Shown: positions 15,867 to 24,815 of the stretch, piece after piece
How positions within the stretch are numbered: the first letter of the stretch is position 1
Layout of the letters: each line of letters opens with the position of its first letter
NCBI GenBank assembly: GCA_000421005.1
Contig: ATWA01000014.1
Coordinates: forward strand, 1 to 49,150
Direction: 5' to 3'
From: Clostridiales bacterium NK3B98
GTDB lineage: Bacteria; Bacillota; Clostridia; Oscillospirales; Oscillospiraceae
DNA: 49,150 nucleotides
Program-made: the position numbers and the translations under genes
Notes under the pieces: model-generated
What the model was told of the DNA's origin: nothing
What the model saw: only the letters and a program-made list of their open reading frames with translations
Database searches by the model: none

Positions 15867-18575
15867 ATGATTTTATCCCGTAAATGGCTGGACAGATTTG
15901 TAGACGGCGTCTCTGCCAGCGAGATTGACGATAAACAGCTCTCCGACGCCCTTACCCTCTCCGGCTCCAAGGTGGAGACGGTGGAGGATCAGGCTGCGGA
16001 ATTTAAGAACGTGGTGGTGGGCAAGGTTCTGTCCATGGAGCGCCACCCGGATTCTGACCATATGTGGGTGGTGCAGCTGGACGTGGGCGAGAGCGAGAGC
16101 GTCCAGATCGTCACCGGAGCTTGGAACGTCCATGTGGGCGATCTGGTGCCTGTGGCCAAGCACAACTCCCTGCTCCCCGGCGGCGTGAAGATCACCAAGG
16201 GCAAGCTGAGAGGGGTCAAGTCCAACGGTATGCTCTGCGGTATGTCCGAGCTGGGGCTGGACACCCGTGACTTCCCCTACGGTGCCATTCAGGCAGCCGC
16301 CCTGCTGAACAACTACCATCCCATCCCCGGCGAAAAGCCCTCCATCCCGGAAAATGTACAGCCCGGCCATAAGATCTACGGCAAGGTGATTGCTGCCAAA
16401 GTGACCGCTCTGGAGGTGGTGGGCTACAGCCGCTTTGCCCTGACGCTGGACACCGGCGCAGGAGAGGCAAAAACAGAGACCTGCTGCCAGAATATCCACC
16501 AGGGGGATATGGTCTGCTACAACACCGACAGTGGCGCGGTACTGACGCTGGCGGATATCCACGCCCAGCAGAAGGAGTTCCCCAACTGCATCGAGGACGG
16601 CATCTTTATCCTCAACGAGGAAGGGGCAAAGCCCGGCGACCAGATCCCCGCTGTGCTGGGTCTGGACGACCATGTGGTGGAGTTTGAGATCACCCCCAAC
16701 CGCCCGGACTGTCTGGGCGTGATCGGTCTTGCCAGAGAGACCGCCGTCACCTTCTCCAAGCCCCTGAACATCCACGAGCCGGTGGTGAAGGGCAGCGGCG
16801 GCAGTGTGCTGGACTGGGCGGACGTGGACATTCTGGACGGCGACCTCTGCCCCCGGTACTGCGGCCGTATGGTGAAAAACGTGAAGATTGCCCCCTCTCC
16901 CAAGTGGATGCGGGAGCTGCTTCGTGCCAGCGGTGTGCGTCCCATCAACAATATCGTGGACATCACCAACTTCGTCATGCTGGAGTATGGCCAGCCCATG
17001 CACTCCTTTGACTTCTCCTGCGTGGAGGGTCACCACATCAACGTCCGCCGTGCCAAAGCCGGGGAGGAAATCACCACTCTGGACGGCAAGCCCCACAGCC
17101 TGACTGAAAATATGCTGGTCATTGCCGACGAGGTAAAGCCGGTGTGCATTGCCGGCGTTATGGGCGGTGCCAACAGCGAGATCACCGACGAGACCACCAC
17201 TGTCTTCTTCGAGTCCGCCAACTTCAACGGCGTCTCTGTCCGCAAGACGGCCATGGCACTGGGTATGCGTACCGAGTCCAGCGCCCGCTATGAGAAGGGA
17301 CTTGACCCCATGAATACCCTCCCCGCCGTCCAGAGAGCCTGCGAGCTGGTGGAGCTGCTGGGCTGCGGCGAGGTGGTAGACGGAGTGATCGACGTGGTGG
17401 CGCAGGACTTTGTGCCCACACTGGTCAAGCTGGAGCCGGACAAGATCAACGGTCTGCTGGGCACCTCCTTCACCCGGGAGGAGATGCTGCCCATTCTGGA
17501 GCGTCTGGGCTTTATCCTCACCGAGGACGATATGCTGGTGGTGCCCTCCTGGCGCTCTGACGTGGCCCACTACTCCGACATTGCAGAGGAAATCGCCCGC
17601 TTCACTGGCTATGACAACCTCCCCACCACCCTGATGAAGGGGGAGACCACCCGTGGCGGGCTCAATGCCAAGCAGCAGGCGGAGAAGCTCGCTGGCGCTG
17701 CCTGCCGTGGTCTGGGCTACAACGAGATCATGACCTACTCCTTCATCAGCCCCGGCTATTACAGCAAAATCCGCCTCAGCGAGGACGACCCCCGCCGCAA
17801 CTCCATCCGTATCCTGAACCCGCTGGGCGAGGATACCTCCGTCATGCGTACCACGGCGCTGCCCTCCATGCTGGAGACGCTGGCTCGCAATTACCGCAGC
17901 CACAACCCCGCCGCCAAGCTGTACGAGCTGGCCCGGGTGTACTTCCCCACGGACCGGGAGGACGGTCTTGCAGAGGAGCGTCAGGTGCTGTCCATGGGCT
18001 GGTACGGCCCTGAAGCGGACTTCTTCCGGTTCAAGGGCGATGTGGAGACGGTGTTTGCCTCCTTCGGCATTTCCGGCGTTCGCTGGACTGCCCGCCGGGA
18101 CGACCCCACCTGGCATCCCGGACGGTGCGCCGTGCTGACCATTGACGGCAGGGAAATCGGCACCGTGGGTCAGCTCCACCCCCTCACCGCTCAGAACTAC
18201 GGCATGGATGACCTGTGCGTCTTTGCCGCTCAGATCAGCTTTGAGGCGATTCTGGATGCCCGCCCGGGCACCATCGTCTATCAGCCCCTGCCCAAGTTCC
18301 CCGCCGTGGAGCGGGATATCGCTGTGGTGTGCAACCTCACCATCCCGGTGGCGGAGCTGGAGGACACCATCCGCAAGGCAGGCAAGAATCTGGTGAAGGA
18401 AGTCCGGCTGTTTGACGTGTACACCGGGATTCCCATTCCCGCAGGCTTCAAGAGCGTTGCTTTTGCCCTGAAATTGCAGAGCGAAGACCACACCCTCACC
18501 GACGCAGAGGCGGACGGAGACATCAAAGCCATCCTGACCGCATTGGAGAAGGAGCATAGCGCTGTTCTGCGCTAA
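15867..18575 (+). CDS. pheT: Phenylalanine-tRNA ligase beta subunit, enlarged
   Basis: The 902-residue beta chain supports tRNA binding and editing. Visible parts are the N-terminal B1 region (MILSRKWLDRFVD), an OB-fold tRNA-binding domain (about 40-130), the B3/B4 editing region, the B5 domain, a catalytic-like core and the C-terminal ferredoxin-fold anticodon-binding domain (about 805-902). The usual length is near 800. The excess is mostly an insert of about 105 residues at 132-240, between the SNGMLCGMSELGL segment and EDGIFIL, which are normally close together. ATG 15867 follows GTGAGG. A hairpin 14 bp after the stop ends the operon. Confidence 0.95.
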   Translation: MILSRKWLDRFVDGVSASEIDDKQLSDALTLSGSKVETVEDQAAEFKNVVVGKVLSMERHPDSDHMWVVQLDVGESESVQIVTGAWNVHVGDLVPVAKHNSLLPGGVKITKGKLRGVKSNGMLCGMSELGLDTRDFPYGAIQAAALLNNYHPIPGEKPSIPENVQPGHKIYGKVIAAKVTALEVVGYSRFALTLDTGAGEAKTETCCQNIHQGDMVCYNTDSGAVLTLADIHAQQKEFPNCIEDGIFILNEEGAKPGDQIPAVLGLDDHVVEFEITPNRPDCLGVIGLARETAVTFSKPLNIHEPVVKGSGGSVLDWADVDILDGDLCPRYCGRMVKNVKIAPSPKWMRELLRASGVRPINNIVDITNFVMLEYGQPMHSFDFSCVEGHHINVRRAKAGEEITTLDGKPHSLTENMLVIADEVKPVCIAGVMGGANSEITDETTTVFFESANFNGVSVRKTAMALGMRTESSARYEKGLDPMNTLPAVQRACELVELLGCGEVVDGVIDVVAQDFVPTLVKLEPDKINGLLGTSFTREEMLPILERLGFILTEDDMLVVPSWRSDVAHYSDIAEEIARFTGYDNLPTTLMKGETTRGGLNAKQQAEKLAGAACRGLGYNEIMTYSFISPGYYSKIRLSEDDPRRNSIRILNPLGEDTSVMRTTALPSMLETLARNYRSHNPAAKLYELARVYFPTDREDGLAEERQVLSMGWYGPEADFFRFKGDVETVFASFGISGVRWTARRDDPTWHPGRCAVLTIDGREIGTVGQLHPLTAQNYGMDDLCVFAAQISFEAILDARPGTIVYQPLPKFPAVERDIAVVCNLTIPVAELEDTIRKAGKNLVKEVRLFDVYTGIPIPAGFKSVAFALKLQSEDHTLTDAEADGDIKAILTALEKEHSAVLR

Positions 18576-18588
18576 ACGCCAAAACAAC

Positions 18589-18619
18589 GGGGCGAAGGCA
18601 GATTTTCTGTCTTCGCCCC
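18589..18619 (+). terminator. Hairpin after pheT
   Basis: GGGGCGAAGGCAG pairs with CTGTCTTCGCCCC across ATTTT. No T-run follows, so it may act as a 3' stabiliser or a factor-assisted terminator. Confidence 0.55.
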
Positions 18620-18662
18620 TGCATATGAAAAAGTCGTTATGGAAAAATCTCGTTGAAACCTC

Positions 18663-18691
18663 TTTACAGAATGAGCAATTTGGCATATAAT
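18663..18691 (+). promoter_or_regulatory. ireB promoter
   Basis: TTTACA (18663-18668) and TATAAT (18686-18691), spacing 17 bp, about 37 bp before the ireB start. Confidence 0.7.
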
Positions 18692-18727
18692 ATGTGCTAT
18701 GGTTACAGACTGACGGAGGTGTTCTCG

Positions 18728-18985
18728 ATGGATGACTATACCATTAAGTTCAATTTTGCGAAGGATTCCAAAAGGAGTACCCGCGAGATCCTTTCCGATG
18801 TTTACCGCTCTCTGGAGGAAAAGGGTTACAACCCCATCAACCAGATGGTAGGCTATATTCTTTCGGAAGACCCCACCTATATCACCAATTACAACAACGC
18901 CCGTACGCTGATCCGAAAGCTGGACCGGGACGAGCTGTTGCAGGAGCTGCTGGAATACTATCTGGGTATCGGACAGCAGGACTGA
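18728..18985 (+). CDS. ireB: IreB family regulatory phosphoprotein (UPF0297)
   Basis: The 85-residue product ([10 protein letters not shown] ... [18 protein letters not shown] ... YLGIGQQD) matches the IreB/YrzL family across its length. In Enterococcus faecalis IreB is phosphorylated on N-terminal threonines by the PASTA kinase IreK and affects cephalosporin resistance; Thr5 here is the likely equivalent. ATG 18728 follows GGAGGT. In most relatives the order is ireB, ruvX, DUF1292; here ireB stands alone between its own promoter and a terminator. The DUF1292 gene is 27 kb away and ruvX is not in the window. Confidence 0.95.
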   Translation: MDDYTIKFNFAKDSKRSTREILSDVYRSLEEKGYNPINQMVGYILSEDPTYITNYNNARTLIRKLDRDELLQELLEYYLGIGQQD

Positions 18986-19011
18986 TTGACCGGGAGTTTG
19001 TCAATGACAAT

Positions 19012-19050
19012 CCGCCTCTGTGAGAGCATCGCAGAGGCGGTTGTGCTTTT
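19012..19050 (+). terminator. Intrinsic terminator of ireB
   Basis: CCGCCTCTG pairs with CAGAGGCGG (19012-19020 with 19032-19040), followed by TTGTGCTTTT. Confidence 0.75.
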
Positions 19051-19077
19051 CTGAGAGAAGAAGGGGAGGGAAAGAAA

Positions 19078-19932
19078 ATGATAGAGATCACCTCAGCACG
19101 GGTGCGGCAATGGCTGCCTCACCGTCCAGAGGACGGACACAAGGGCAGCTTTGGCAGGGCCCTGATCGCGGCAGGCAGCGTGGGCTTTACCGGAGCACCG
19201 ACGTTGTCAGCCAACGCCTGTGTGAGAAGCGGTGCAGGTCTGGTCTTTCTGGCGGTGCCTCAATCCGTCTGGACGGTGGCGGCGGCGAAATGCAACGAGG
19301 CGATGCCCTCTCCCTGCCCCGAGGACGAAATGGGCAGGTTCAGCGCAAAGGCGCTGCCCGGACTGCTGGAGCGGGCGAAGGGCTGCGATGCCCTGCTCCT
19401 TGGTCCCGGTTTGGGACAGTCGGAAGAACTGGACAGTCTGGTGATGGACTTCCTTCGCCTGACCAGTCAGTCAATGGTGCTGGACGCGGATGGTCTAAAC
19501 GCCCTGAGCCGGCATATAGATAGCCTGTCAAGAGACAACCTGATCCTCACCCCTCACGACGGGGAGTATGCCCGGCTTATGGGACACTGGCCGGGAGCGG
19601 ACAGAGAGGCGGCGGCACGGGAGCTGAGCGGTCGGCTGAACTGCGTGGCGGTGCTGAAGGGTCACAGGACGATAGTTGCTGCCCCGGATGGCACCTGCTA
19701 TGTAAACACCACCGGAAACCACGGCATGGCAAAGGGGGGCAGCGGGGACGTGCTGGCAGGACTGATGACCGGACTGCTGGCACAGGGAATGTCTCCGGTT
19801 CAGGCGGCAGCCAGTGCGGTGTGGATTCATGGCAGGGCGGGAGACATTGCCGCAGGCAGATTCAGCTATCACGGCATGACCCCCACCGACCTCGTCGGAT
19901 GTCTCACGCAGGTATGGAAGGAACTGGAATAG
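19078..19932 (+). CDS. nnrD: ADP-dependent NAD(P)H-hydrate dehydratase
   Basis: It repairs damaged (S)-NAD(P)H hydrates. The 284-residue ribokinase-like domain has GPGLG (109-113), TPHDGEYARL (158-167) and the nucleotide-binding motif KGGSGDVLAG (219-228). The NAD(P)HX epimerase domain found fused in many bacteria is absent. ATG 19078 follows GAGGGAAAG. It is the first gene of a tight set nnrD-lipoprotein-alr (gaps of 12 and 31 bp). That order recalls Bacillus loci in which acpS, a ydcC lipoprotein and alr are linked. Confidence 0.94.
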   Translation: MIEITSARVRQWLPHRPEDGHKGSFGRALIAAGSVGFTGAPTLSANACVRSGAGLVFLAVPQSVWTVAAAKCNEAMPSPCPEDEMGRFSAKALPGLLERAKGCDALLLGPGLGQSEELDSLVMDFLRLTSQSMVLDADGLNALSRHIDSLSRDNLILTPHDGEYARLMGHWPGADREAAARELSGRLNCVAVLKGHRTIVAAPDGTCYVNTTGNHGMAKGGSGDVLAGLMTGLLAQGMSPVQAAASAVWIHGRAGDIAAGRFSYHGMTPTDLVGCLTQVWKELE

Positions 19933-19944
19933 ACGGAGGCGTGT

Positions 19945-20526
19945 ATGGGCAAAACCCGAACCGCACCAATGATAATGGCGCTGGCGCTGCTGCTGTCCGG
20001 CTGCGGACAGGGAAAGCGTCAGGATGCAGGCAGAATGCAGGAGCACTACCAGACCAGCCCCTCCATTCAGGCAACGGCGGAGATTGAGGCGGACTACGGA
20101 GAGCGAATCTACCGGTATACCGCCGCTATCGAGGGCAGCGAGCGGGAGGGGAGCCTCACCGTCCTGTCCCCGGACAATATCGCCGGGACAGGTACGGCGT
20201 GGAAGGACGGGCAGACGGTGCTGGATTACGACGGCATTTCGCTGGAGACAGGCGCCCTTTCCCCGGACGGACTCTCCCCGGCGGACGGAATCCCGGTGCT
20301 GCTCTCCACCCTCCGCAGCGGGACTGCGCTGGAATGGGGAAGCGTCAACTGGGGGGAGTGGAAGGACTGTCTCTATCTGCTGCTGGAAAACCCCTCCGTC
20401 CCCGGCGGGGAGAGTACCGTTGCCCTGTGGGGGGACAGGGATACCGGGCAGCTCTGCCACGCCGAGCTGTATTGGCAGGAAAAGCGGGTCTTGTCCTTTA
20501 CATTTTCCGAATATGTGATACAATGA
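19945..20526 (+). CDS. Putative lipoprotein
   Basis: The 193-residue product begins with a signal peptide and lipobox (MIMALALLLSGCGQG), so Cys23 is the likely lipidated residue. The mature part has beta-strand-rich segments and a repeated WG/EWG motif, and might have a LolA-like fold, judged only from length and context. It lies between nnrD and alr, the place of YdcC-type lipoproteins in other Bacillota. Function is unknown. GTG/ATG choice: ATG 19945 follows GGAGGCGTGT. Confidence 0.75.
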   Translation: MGKTRTAPMIMALALLLSGCGQGKRQDAGRMQEHYQTSPSIQATAEIEADYGERIYRYTAAIEGSEREGSLTVLSPDNIAGTGTAWKDGQTVLDYDGISLETGALSPDGLSPADGIPVLLSTLRSGTALEWGSVNWGEWKDCLYLLLENPSVPGGESTVALWGDRDTGQLCHAELYWQEKRVLSFTFSEYVIQ

Positions 20527-20557
20527 CCTGAACTGCTGGGAGAAAGAAGCGAGTGTT

Positions 20558-21688
20558 ATGACAGAACAGACCCGCCGCACATGGGCGGAGATACATCTGG
20601 ACCGACTGGAACGAAATTACCGCAAGCTCCGTGCCCTTGCGCCAAATGCCGCCTTTGGCGGTCTGGTGAAGGCCAATGCCTACGGCCATGGAGCGGTGCA
20701 GGTGGCCAAAAAGCTGGAGGCGCTGGGGACGGACTGGCTGCTGGTGGCCTGTCTGGACGAGGCGGAGGAGCTGCGTCAGGTGGGCATCCGCTGCCCCATC
20801 CTGATTCTGGGCTATACGCCGGTGGAATACACTGCCGAGCTGCTGCGCTGGAACCTCACCCAGACGGTCTATGACCCGGATATGGCAAAAGCCCAGTCTC
20901 AGGCGGCGCTGACGGCGGGAGGACGGCTGAGCTGTTTCCTCAAGGCGGATACCGGCATGAGCCGTCTGGGGGTGCTGGCGGACGAGGAGCACATGAGCGA
21001 AGCGGCAGATACCCTTGCGGAGATGTACCGCCTGCCCGGTTTGAACCCGGTGGGACTGTTCCAGCACTTTGCGGATGCAGATACCTGCCCGGAGTATTCC
21101 CGGATGCAGATGAACCGCTTTGAGACCTTGAAACAGGAACTGGAAGTGCGGGGCTGCCATTTCAAAGTGTACAGCGCCTGCGCCGGGGCAGCGACGCTGA
21201 ACTATCCCCAGGCGCACTACAACCTGATTCGCCCGGGCATTCTGCTCTATGGACATCTGCCCGACCCTTCCTGTGCAGGGAAGATGGACGTAGAGCCGGT
21301 GATGGAGGTCAAAACCCGGATTGCCTCGGTGAAACACCTGCCCCGGGGTACCTGCGTCAGCTACGGCAGAACCTATACGCTGGAACGGGACAGCATCATT
21401 GCCGCCGTTCCCATCGGCTATGCGGACGGGCTGTTCCGACTGCTCTCCGGGCGGCAGGAGATGCTGGTGCAGGGGAGACGTGTTCCCCAGATTGGACGGG
21501 TGTGCATGGATATGTGTATGCTGGACGTGACGGATTTGGAGCAGGTACACCCCGGCGAGGCGGTCACCGTCTTTGGAGACGGTCTTCCGCTGGAAGAAAA
21601 GGCGGAAACGCTGGGCACCATCTCCTATGAGCTGCTCTGCGCTGTCTCACCACGGGTGAACCGGATCTATTTGAATCAGGAAACATGA
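20558..21688 (+). CDS. alr: Alanine racemase
   Basis: A PLP enzyme interconverting L- and D-alanine for peptidoglycan. The 376-residue product has the PLP lysine Lys38 (VKANAYGHG) and the second catalytic base Tyr269 (VSYGRTY), followed by PIGYADG. The segment that normally reads H-x-x-N-S before AATL reads S-A-C-A-G at about 207-211, so two residues that usually contact the cofactor phosphate appear replaced. It is the last gene of its operon and ends at a strong terminator. The mazEF/ndoA pair that often follows alr is absent. Confidence 0.95.
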   Translation: MTEQTRRTWAEIHLDRLERNYRKLRALAPNAAFGGLVKANAYGHGAVQVAKKLEALGTDWLLVACLDEAEELRQVGIRCPILILGYTPVEYTAELLRWNLTQTVYDPDMAKAQSQAALTAGGRLSCFLKADTGMSRLGVLADEEHMSEAADTLAEMYRLPGLNPVGLFQHFADADTCPEYSRMQMNRFETLKQELEVRGCHFKVYSACAGAATLNYPQAHYNLIRPGILLYGHLPDPSCAGKMDVEPVMEVKTRIASVKHLPRGTCVSYGRTYTLERDSIIAAVPIGYADGLFRLLSGRQEMLVQGRRVPQIGRVCMDMCMLDVTDLEQVHPGEAVTVFGDGLPLEEKAETLGTISYELLCAVSPRVNRIYLNQET

Positions 21689-21691
21689 TAC

Positions 21692-21729
21692 AAAAAACGC
21701 TGGTTTTCCGAAAAAACCAGCGTTTTTTA
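21692..21729. terminator. Bidirectional terminator after alr
   Basis: AAAACGCTGGTTTT pairs with AAAACCAGCGTTTT, flanked by A and T runs so it can act for both alr and the converging gene ending at 21739. Confidence 0.9.
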
Positions 21730-21738
21730 TCTGTCAAT

Positions 21739-23442
21739 TCAGGGCAGGGTGATGGAATGAATGTTAATCATGGTGAGCCCTTCGTCAAAGGATTCCTCTA
21801 CCTCATACTCCACCACAGCCTTGTTGCTGATGCCCAGCACCCGCTTCAGATTCTCGTCGTCCAGACTGAGCACCAGATGCACGTCATCCCGCAGCAGCAG
21901 TGAGCGGTTCACTCTGTCAATCCCCAGTGTTTTCAGCTTTTCCTCATAAGCCGGGGAGTACACCGCCCAGCCACCGGAGGACAGCAGATTCACCGGCGCA
22001 CGGGGGAATTCCAGCAAACAATCGTCGCTGTTGAAGACCACACTGTTGGTTTCACGGACAAACAGCTCGTTGGGATGGGACGCTGCATATTGATAAAGGT
22101 CCCCGCTGTATACGCTCAGGTCCTGCTGACGCTCCCATGTGGACTTAGCGCCCCATGCAATCATCATCACTGAAACGGCACAGAGCACCAGAGTCAACCG
22201 TTTGGCGGTTTTCTCGCTGAGCGGAACCAGTTTTCGGCGGGTGAACAGCAACACCAGCCCTGCCAGAGATGCCGAAATCGTGAGCATACGCAGGGATAAC
22301 AGCACCCGGGTGGGCATTCGCCCTTCGTAGGCAATGAGCAGCCAGGAAGCACCTATACCGCAGAGCAGCAGAAAAGGGGTCACCAAATAACATTTTCGAT
22401 CCTGCCAACTACATCCGACGGCGCAGAGCAGCAGCAGAGACGGTGAAAGGAAAGAGGCAACAATCAGCGGATTCAGGTCGAAATTCAGATAAGCATCTAC
22501 CATATCCTCCACGGCGGTCTTGACCCGGGTGGTCATGGGGATGTGAGGCTGAATGGATTTTGCATATTCCGACAGAGCGATCGTCACCTCTGGAGTATGA
22601 TCTTCCAACAGGCAGTAATCATACCGCCGCAGCGCCTTGTATTCCGCCTTGTCCAGCCCCAAAGAATTGATGAATTCCTGATGGGTGCTGTAGTCCGGAT
22701 AGTTGTGGTAGTCCTGAAGATAGCTTCGAGCGTCATTGTACTCCTTGTAGTATGCCCATTCACCGGAATAGGCAACATGGTCTATCCCCAGAGCGACGGC
22801 AAACGCCATCAGACCCGCAAGGGGCACCAGCCAGACCGCCCGGTTGCGCCGCAGCTCTCCCCAGTGCTTTTCCAGCCATATGACGCCCAGAAAGGGCACG
22901 GTGAGGTAGCCGAAATAATCCCGCAGTTGAAACGCCAGAACTGCCTGCGCAATCAGGTTGATGAGATATCCCGGTTTCACGTCCTCATCAGCAGGCTGAA
23001 TGGCGTAACTGAGAATAGAGCAGCCCATGAGCAGAGCGCCGCAAACTGTGTAAGTGGTATGTACCAGATGATACAGCCATAGTGGAAGAAAAAGCCCGAA
23101 TAGACCGAGGGTAGCCAGCAGTCTGTTACGGGGGAAGCGCCGATACAGCCGATAGAGTACCGAGGCAAGGCCAAATCCGCAGCTCCCCAGCAGTGCCCAT
23201 TTATACCAGCTAATGGAGACCCCAGTGGCATAGAATCTGCTCACCAGCCAGCTCAGCGGGTAACCGATAAATACTGCATGGGGATTTGGAACACCGGTAT
23301 AGGAGCCGTTGAGAATGGACACCATGGTCGTGTCGTCATTCACGGAAAAATCCACGGGAATAAAGGCGTTTACCAGCAGCAGAAACACACAACAAATCCC
23401 TGCGGAAAGGGCAAGATCAATTCGTTTGGAATGTGCGTTCAA
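21739..23442 (-). CDS. Unknown polytopic membrane protein, possibly a GT-C-like glycosyltransferase
   Basis: The 567-residue product has about ten hydrophobic segments in the first 440 residues and a soluble C-terminal domain of about 110 residues. An acidic motif SVNDDTTM follows the first membrane segment, the place where GT-C glycosyltransferases keep catalytic acidic residues; this is only a hint, and no family was recognised. TTG 23442 is preferred as start because GGGAGG lies seven bases upstream; an in-frame TTG five codons earlier overlaps that site. It has its own promoter, embedded in the purD terminator, and no co-transcribed partner. Confidence 0.8.
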   Translation of the reverse strand: MNAHSKRIDLALSAGICCVFLLLVNAFIPVDFSVNDDTTMVSILNGSYTGVPNPHAVFIGYPLSWLVSRFYATGVSISWYKWALLGSCGFGLASVLYRLYRRFPRNRLLATLGLFGLFLPLWLYHLVHTTYTVCGALLMGCSILSYAIQPADEDVKPGYLINLIAQAVLAFQLRDYFGYLTVPFLGVIWLEKHWGELRRNRAVWLVPLAGLMAFAVALGIDHVAYSGEWAYYKEYNDARSYLQDYHNYPDYSTHQEFINSLGLDKAEYKALRRYDYCLLEDHTPEVTIALSEYAKSIQPHIPMTTRVKTAVEDMVDAYLNFDLNPLIVASFLSPSLLLLCAVGCSWQDRKCYLVTPFLLLCGIGASWLLIAYEGRMPTRVLLSLRMLTISASLAGLVLLFTRRKLVPLSEKTAKRLTLVLCAVSVMMIAWGAKSTWERQQDLSVYSGDLYQYAASHPNELFVRETNSVVFNSDDCLLEFPRAPVNLLSSGGWAVYSPAYEEKLKTLGIDRVNRSLLLRDDVHLVLSLDDENLKRVLGISNKAVVEYEVEESFDEGLTMINIHSITLP

Positions 23443-23474
23443 GAGAATGCCTCCCAATCAAAACAGGATAACCC

Positions 23475-23503
23475 ATTATAGCAAAGGCGGGGGAAAGACG
23501 CAA
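23475..23503 (-). promoter_or_regulatory. Promoter overlapping the purD terminator
   Basis: Minus-strand TTGCGT (23503-23498) and TATAAT (23480-23475), spacing 17 bp. The -35 hexamer begins in the loop of the purD terminator hairpin and the spacer is its descending arm. Confidence 0.65.
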
Positions 23504-23516
23504 GTCTTCCCCCCGC
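23487..23516 (-). terminator. purD terminator
   Basis: Minus-strand GCGGGGGGAAGAC and GTCTTTCCCCCGC with a TTGC loop, 23 bp after the purD stop. The following sequence (CTTTGCTATAATG) is only weakly T-rich. It ends the purine operon. Confidence 0.75.
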
Positions 23517-23538
23517 TTGTTGAAATCTGTCTGCGAGA

Positions 23539-24801
23539 TCAATCCACCCAGACCTTGCCGATGTCCGTACGGAAGTGCATATCCTGCCACTGTACCGGCT
23601 TTGCCGCCTCATAGGACTTGGCCACAGCGTCCGCCAGATTGTCGCCTACCGCTGTAATACCCAGCACCCGTCCTCCGGCAGTCACATAGTCCTTGCCGGA
23701 GCGTTTGGTGCCTGCGTGGAATACCTGCGCCCATTCCGGCACTTTGTCCAGACCGGAGATTACATATCCCCGCTCATAGTGGAGCGGATACCCGCCGCTG
23801 GCCAGCACCAGACAACAGGCGGCGCCCTCCTTCCAGCGGATGTCCACCTGATCCAGCGTGCCATTGACGCAGGCCTGGAAAATCTCCATCAGGTCGGTGT
23901 CCAGCATAGACAGCAGAGGCTGGGTCTCCGGATCGCCGAACCGGGCGTTGTACTCCACCACCTTGGGACCGTCGGCGGTGAGCATCAGACCAAAATAGAT
24001 CACGCCCTGAAAGGGTCTGTTCTCTGCGTTCATGGCCGCCATGGTAGGCAGGAAAATCTCCTCCATGCACCGCTGAGCAATCTCCGGGGTGTAGTTGGGA
24101 GAGGGACAGAAAGCGCCCATGCCCCCGGTGTTGGGCCCCAGATTGTTGTCAAAGGCCCGCTTGTGGTCCTGAGAGGACAGCATAGGCACCACCGTTTTGC
24201 CGTCGGCAAAGGCCAGCACGGTGACCTCCGGGCCTTCCATGCACTCCTCAATGACCACCTTCTGTCCGGACACGCCGAACTTGCCGCTGGACATCATCTC
24301 GTGAACGGCGTTGTGCGCCTCGTCAGTGGAATAGGCCACGGTGACCCCCTTACCCAGCGCCAGACCGTCCGCCTTGACCACAATGGGGGCGCCCTGCTGG
24401 TCAATATAGGCGTGCGCCTCCGCCTCAGAGGTGAAGGTGCGGTATTTGGCGGTGGGAATGTGATACTTTGCCATCAGCTCCTTGGAGAAAGCCTTGGAGG
24501 CCTCAATAATGGCTGCATTCTTCCGGGGGCCGAAGGCGGGTATGCCTGCCTCTTCAAAAGCGTCCACCATGCCCAGTGCCAGCGGGTCGTCAGGAGCCAC
24601 CACCACAAAATCCATGGAGTTCTCCACCGCCCAATAGACCATCTTTTCCACCTCAGTGGCATGGATGGGAATACAGGTGGCAACCTGCGCAATACCCGCA
24701 TTGCCGGGAGCGCAGAACAGGGCGCTGACGCTGGGCGACTGCGCCAGCTTCCAGCAGATGGCGTGTTCCCGTCCGCCGCCGCCTACCACTAAAACCTTCA
24801 T
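23539..24801 (-). CDS. purD: Phosphoribosylamine-glycine ligase (GAR synthetase)
   Basis: It joins glycine to 5-phosphoribosylamine, the second step of purine synthesis, using ATP. The 420-residue product opens with MKVLVVGGGGREHAICW, and has the ATP-grasp domain with GPNTGGMGAF and the metal-binding VVEYNARFGDPETQ. ATG 24801 is supported by AGGAGG seven bases upstream. It is the last gene of the purE-purD operon, after three non-canonical genes, and is followed by a terminator. Confidence 0.97.
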   Translation of the reverse strand: MKVLVVGGGGREHAICWKLAQSPSVSALFCAPGNAGIAQVATCIPIHATEVEKMVYWAVENSMDFVVVAPDDPLALGMVDAFEEAGIPAFGPRKNAAIIEASKAFSKELMAKYHIPTAKYRTFTSEAEAHAYIDQQGAPIVVKADGLALGKGVTVAYSTDEAHNAVHEMMSSGKFGVSGQKVVIEECMEGPEVTVLAFADGKTVVPMLSSQDHKRAFDNNLGPNTGGMGAFCPSPNYTPEIAQRCMEEIFLPTMAAMNAENRPFQGVIYFGLMLTADGPKVVEYNARFGDPETQPLLSMLDTDLMEIFQACVNGTLDQVDIRWKEGAACCLVLASGGYPLHYERGYVISGLDKVPEWAQVFHAGTKRSGKDYVTAGGRVLGITAVGDNLADAVAKSYEAAKPVQWQDMHFRTDIGKVWVD

Positions 24802-24815
24802 AGCGTTTCCTCCTG

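Noticed and set aside
15873-18686. Very long open frame antisense to pheT, and similar ones antisense to glnN, ulaA and the transketolase genes
   Set aside because: They are mirror images of high-GC codon usage in well-identified genes, have low-complexity His/Gly/Val-rich products and no ribosome sites.
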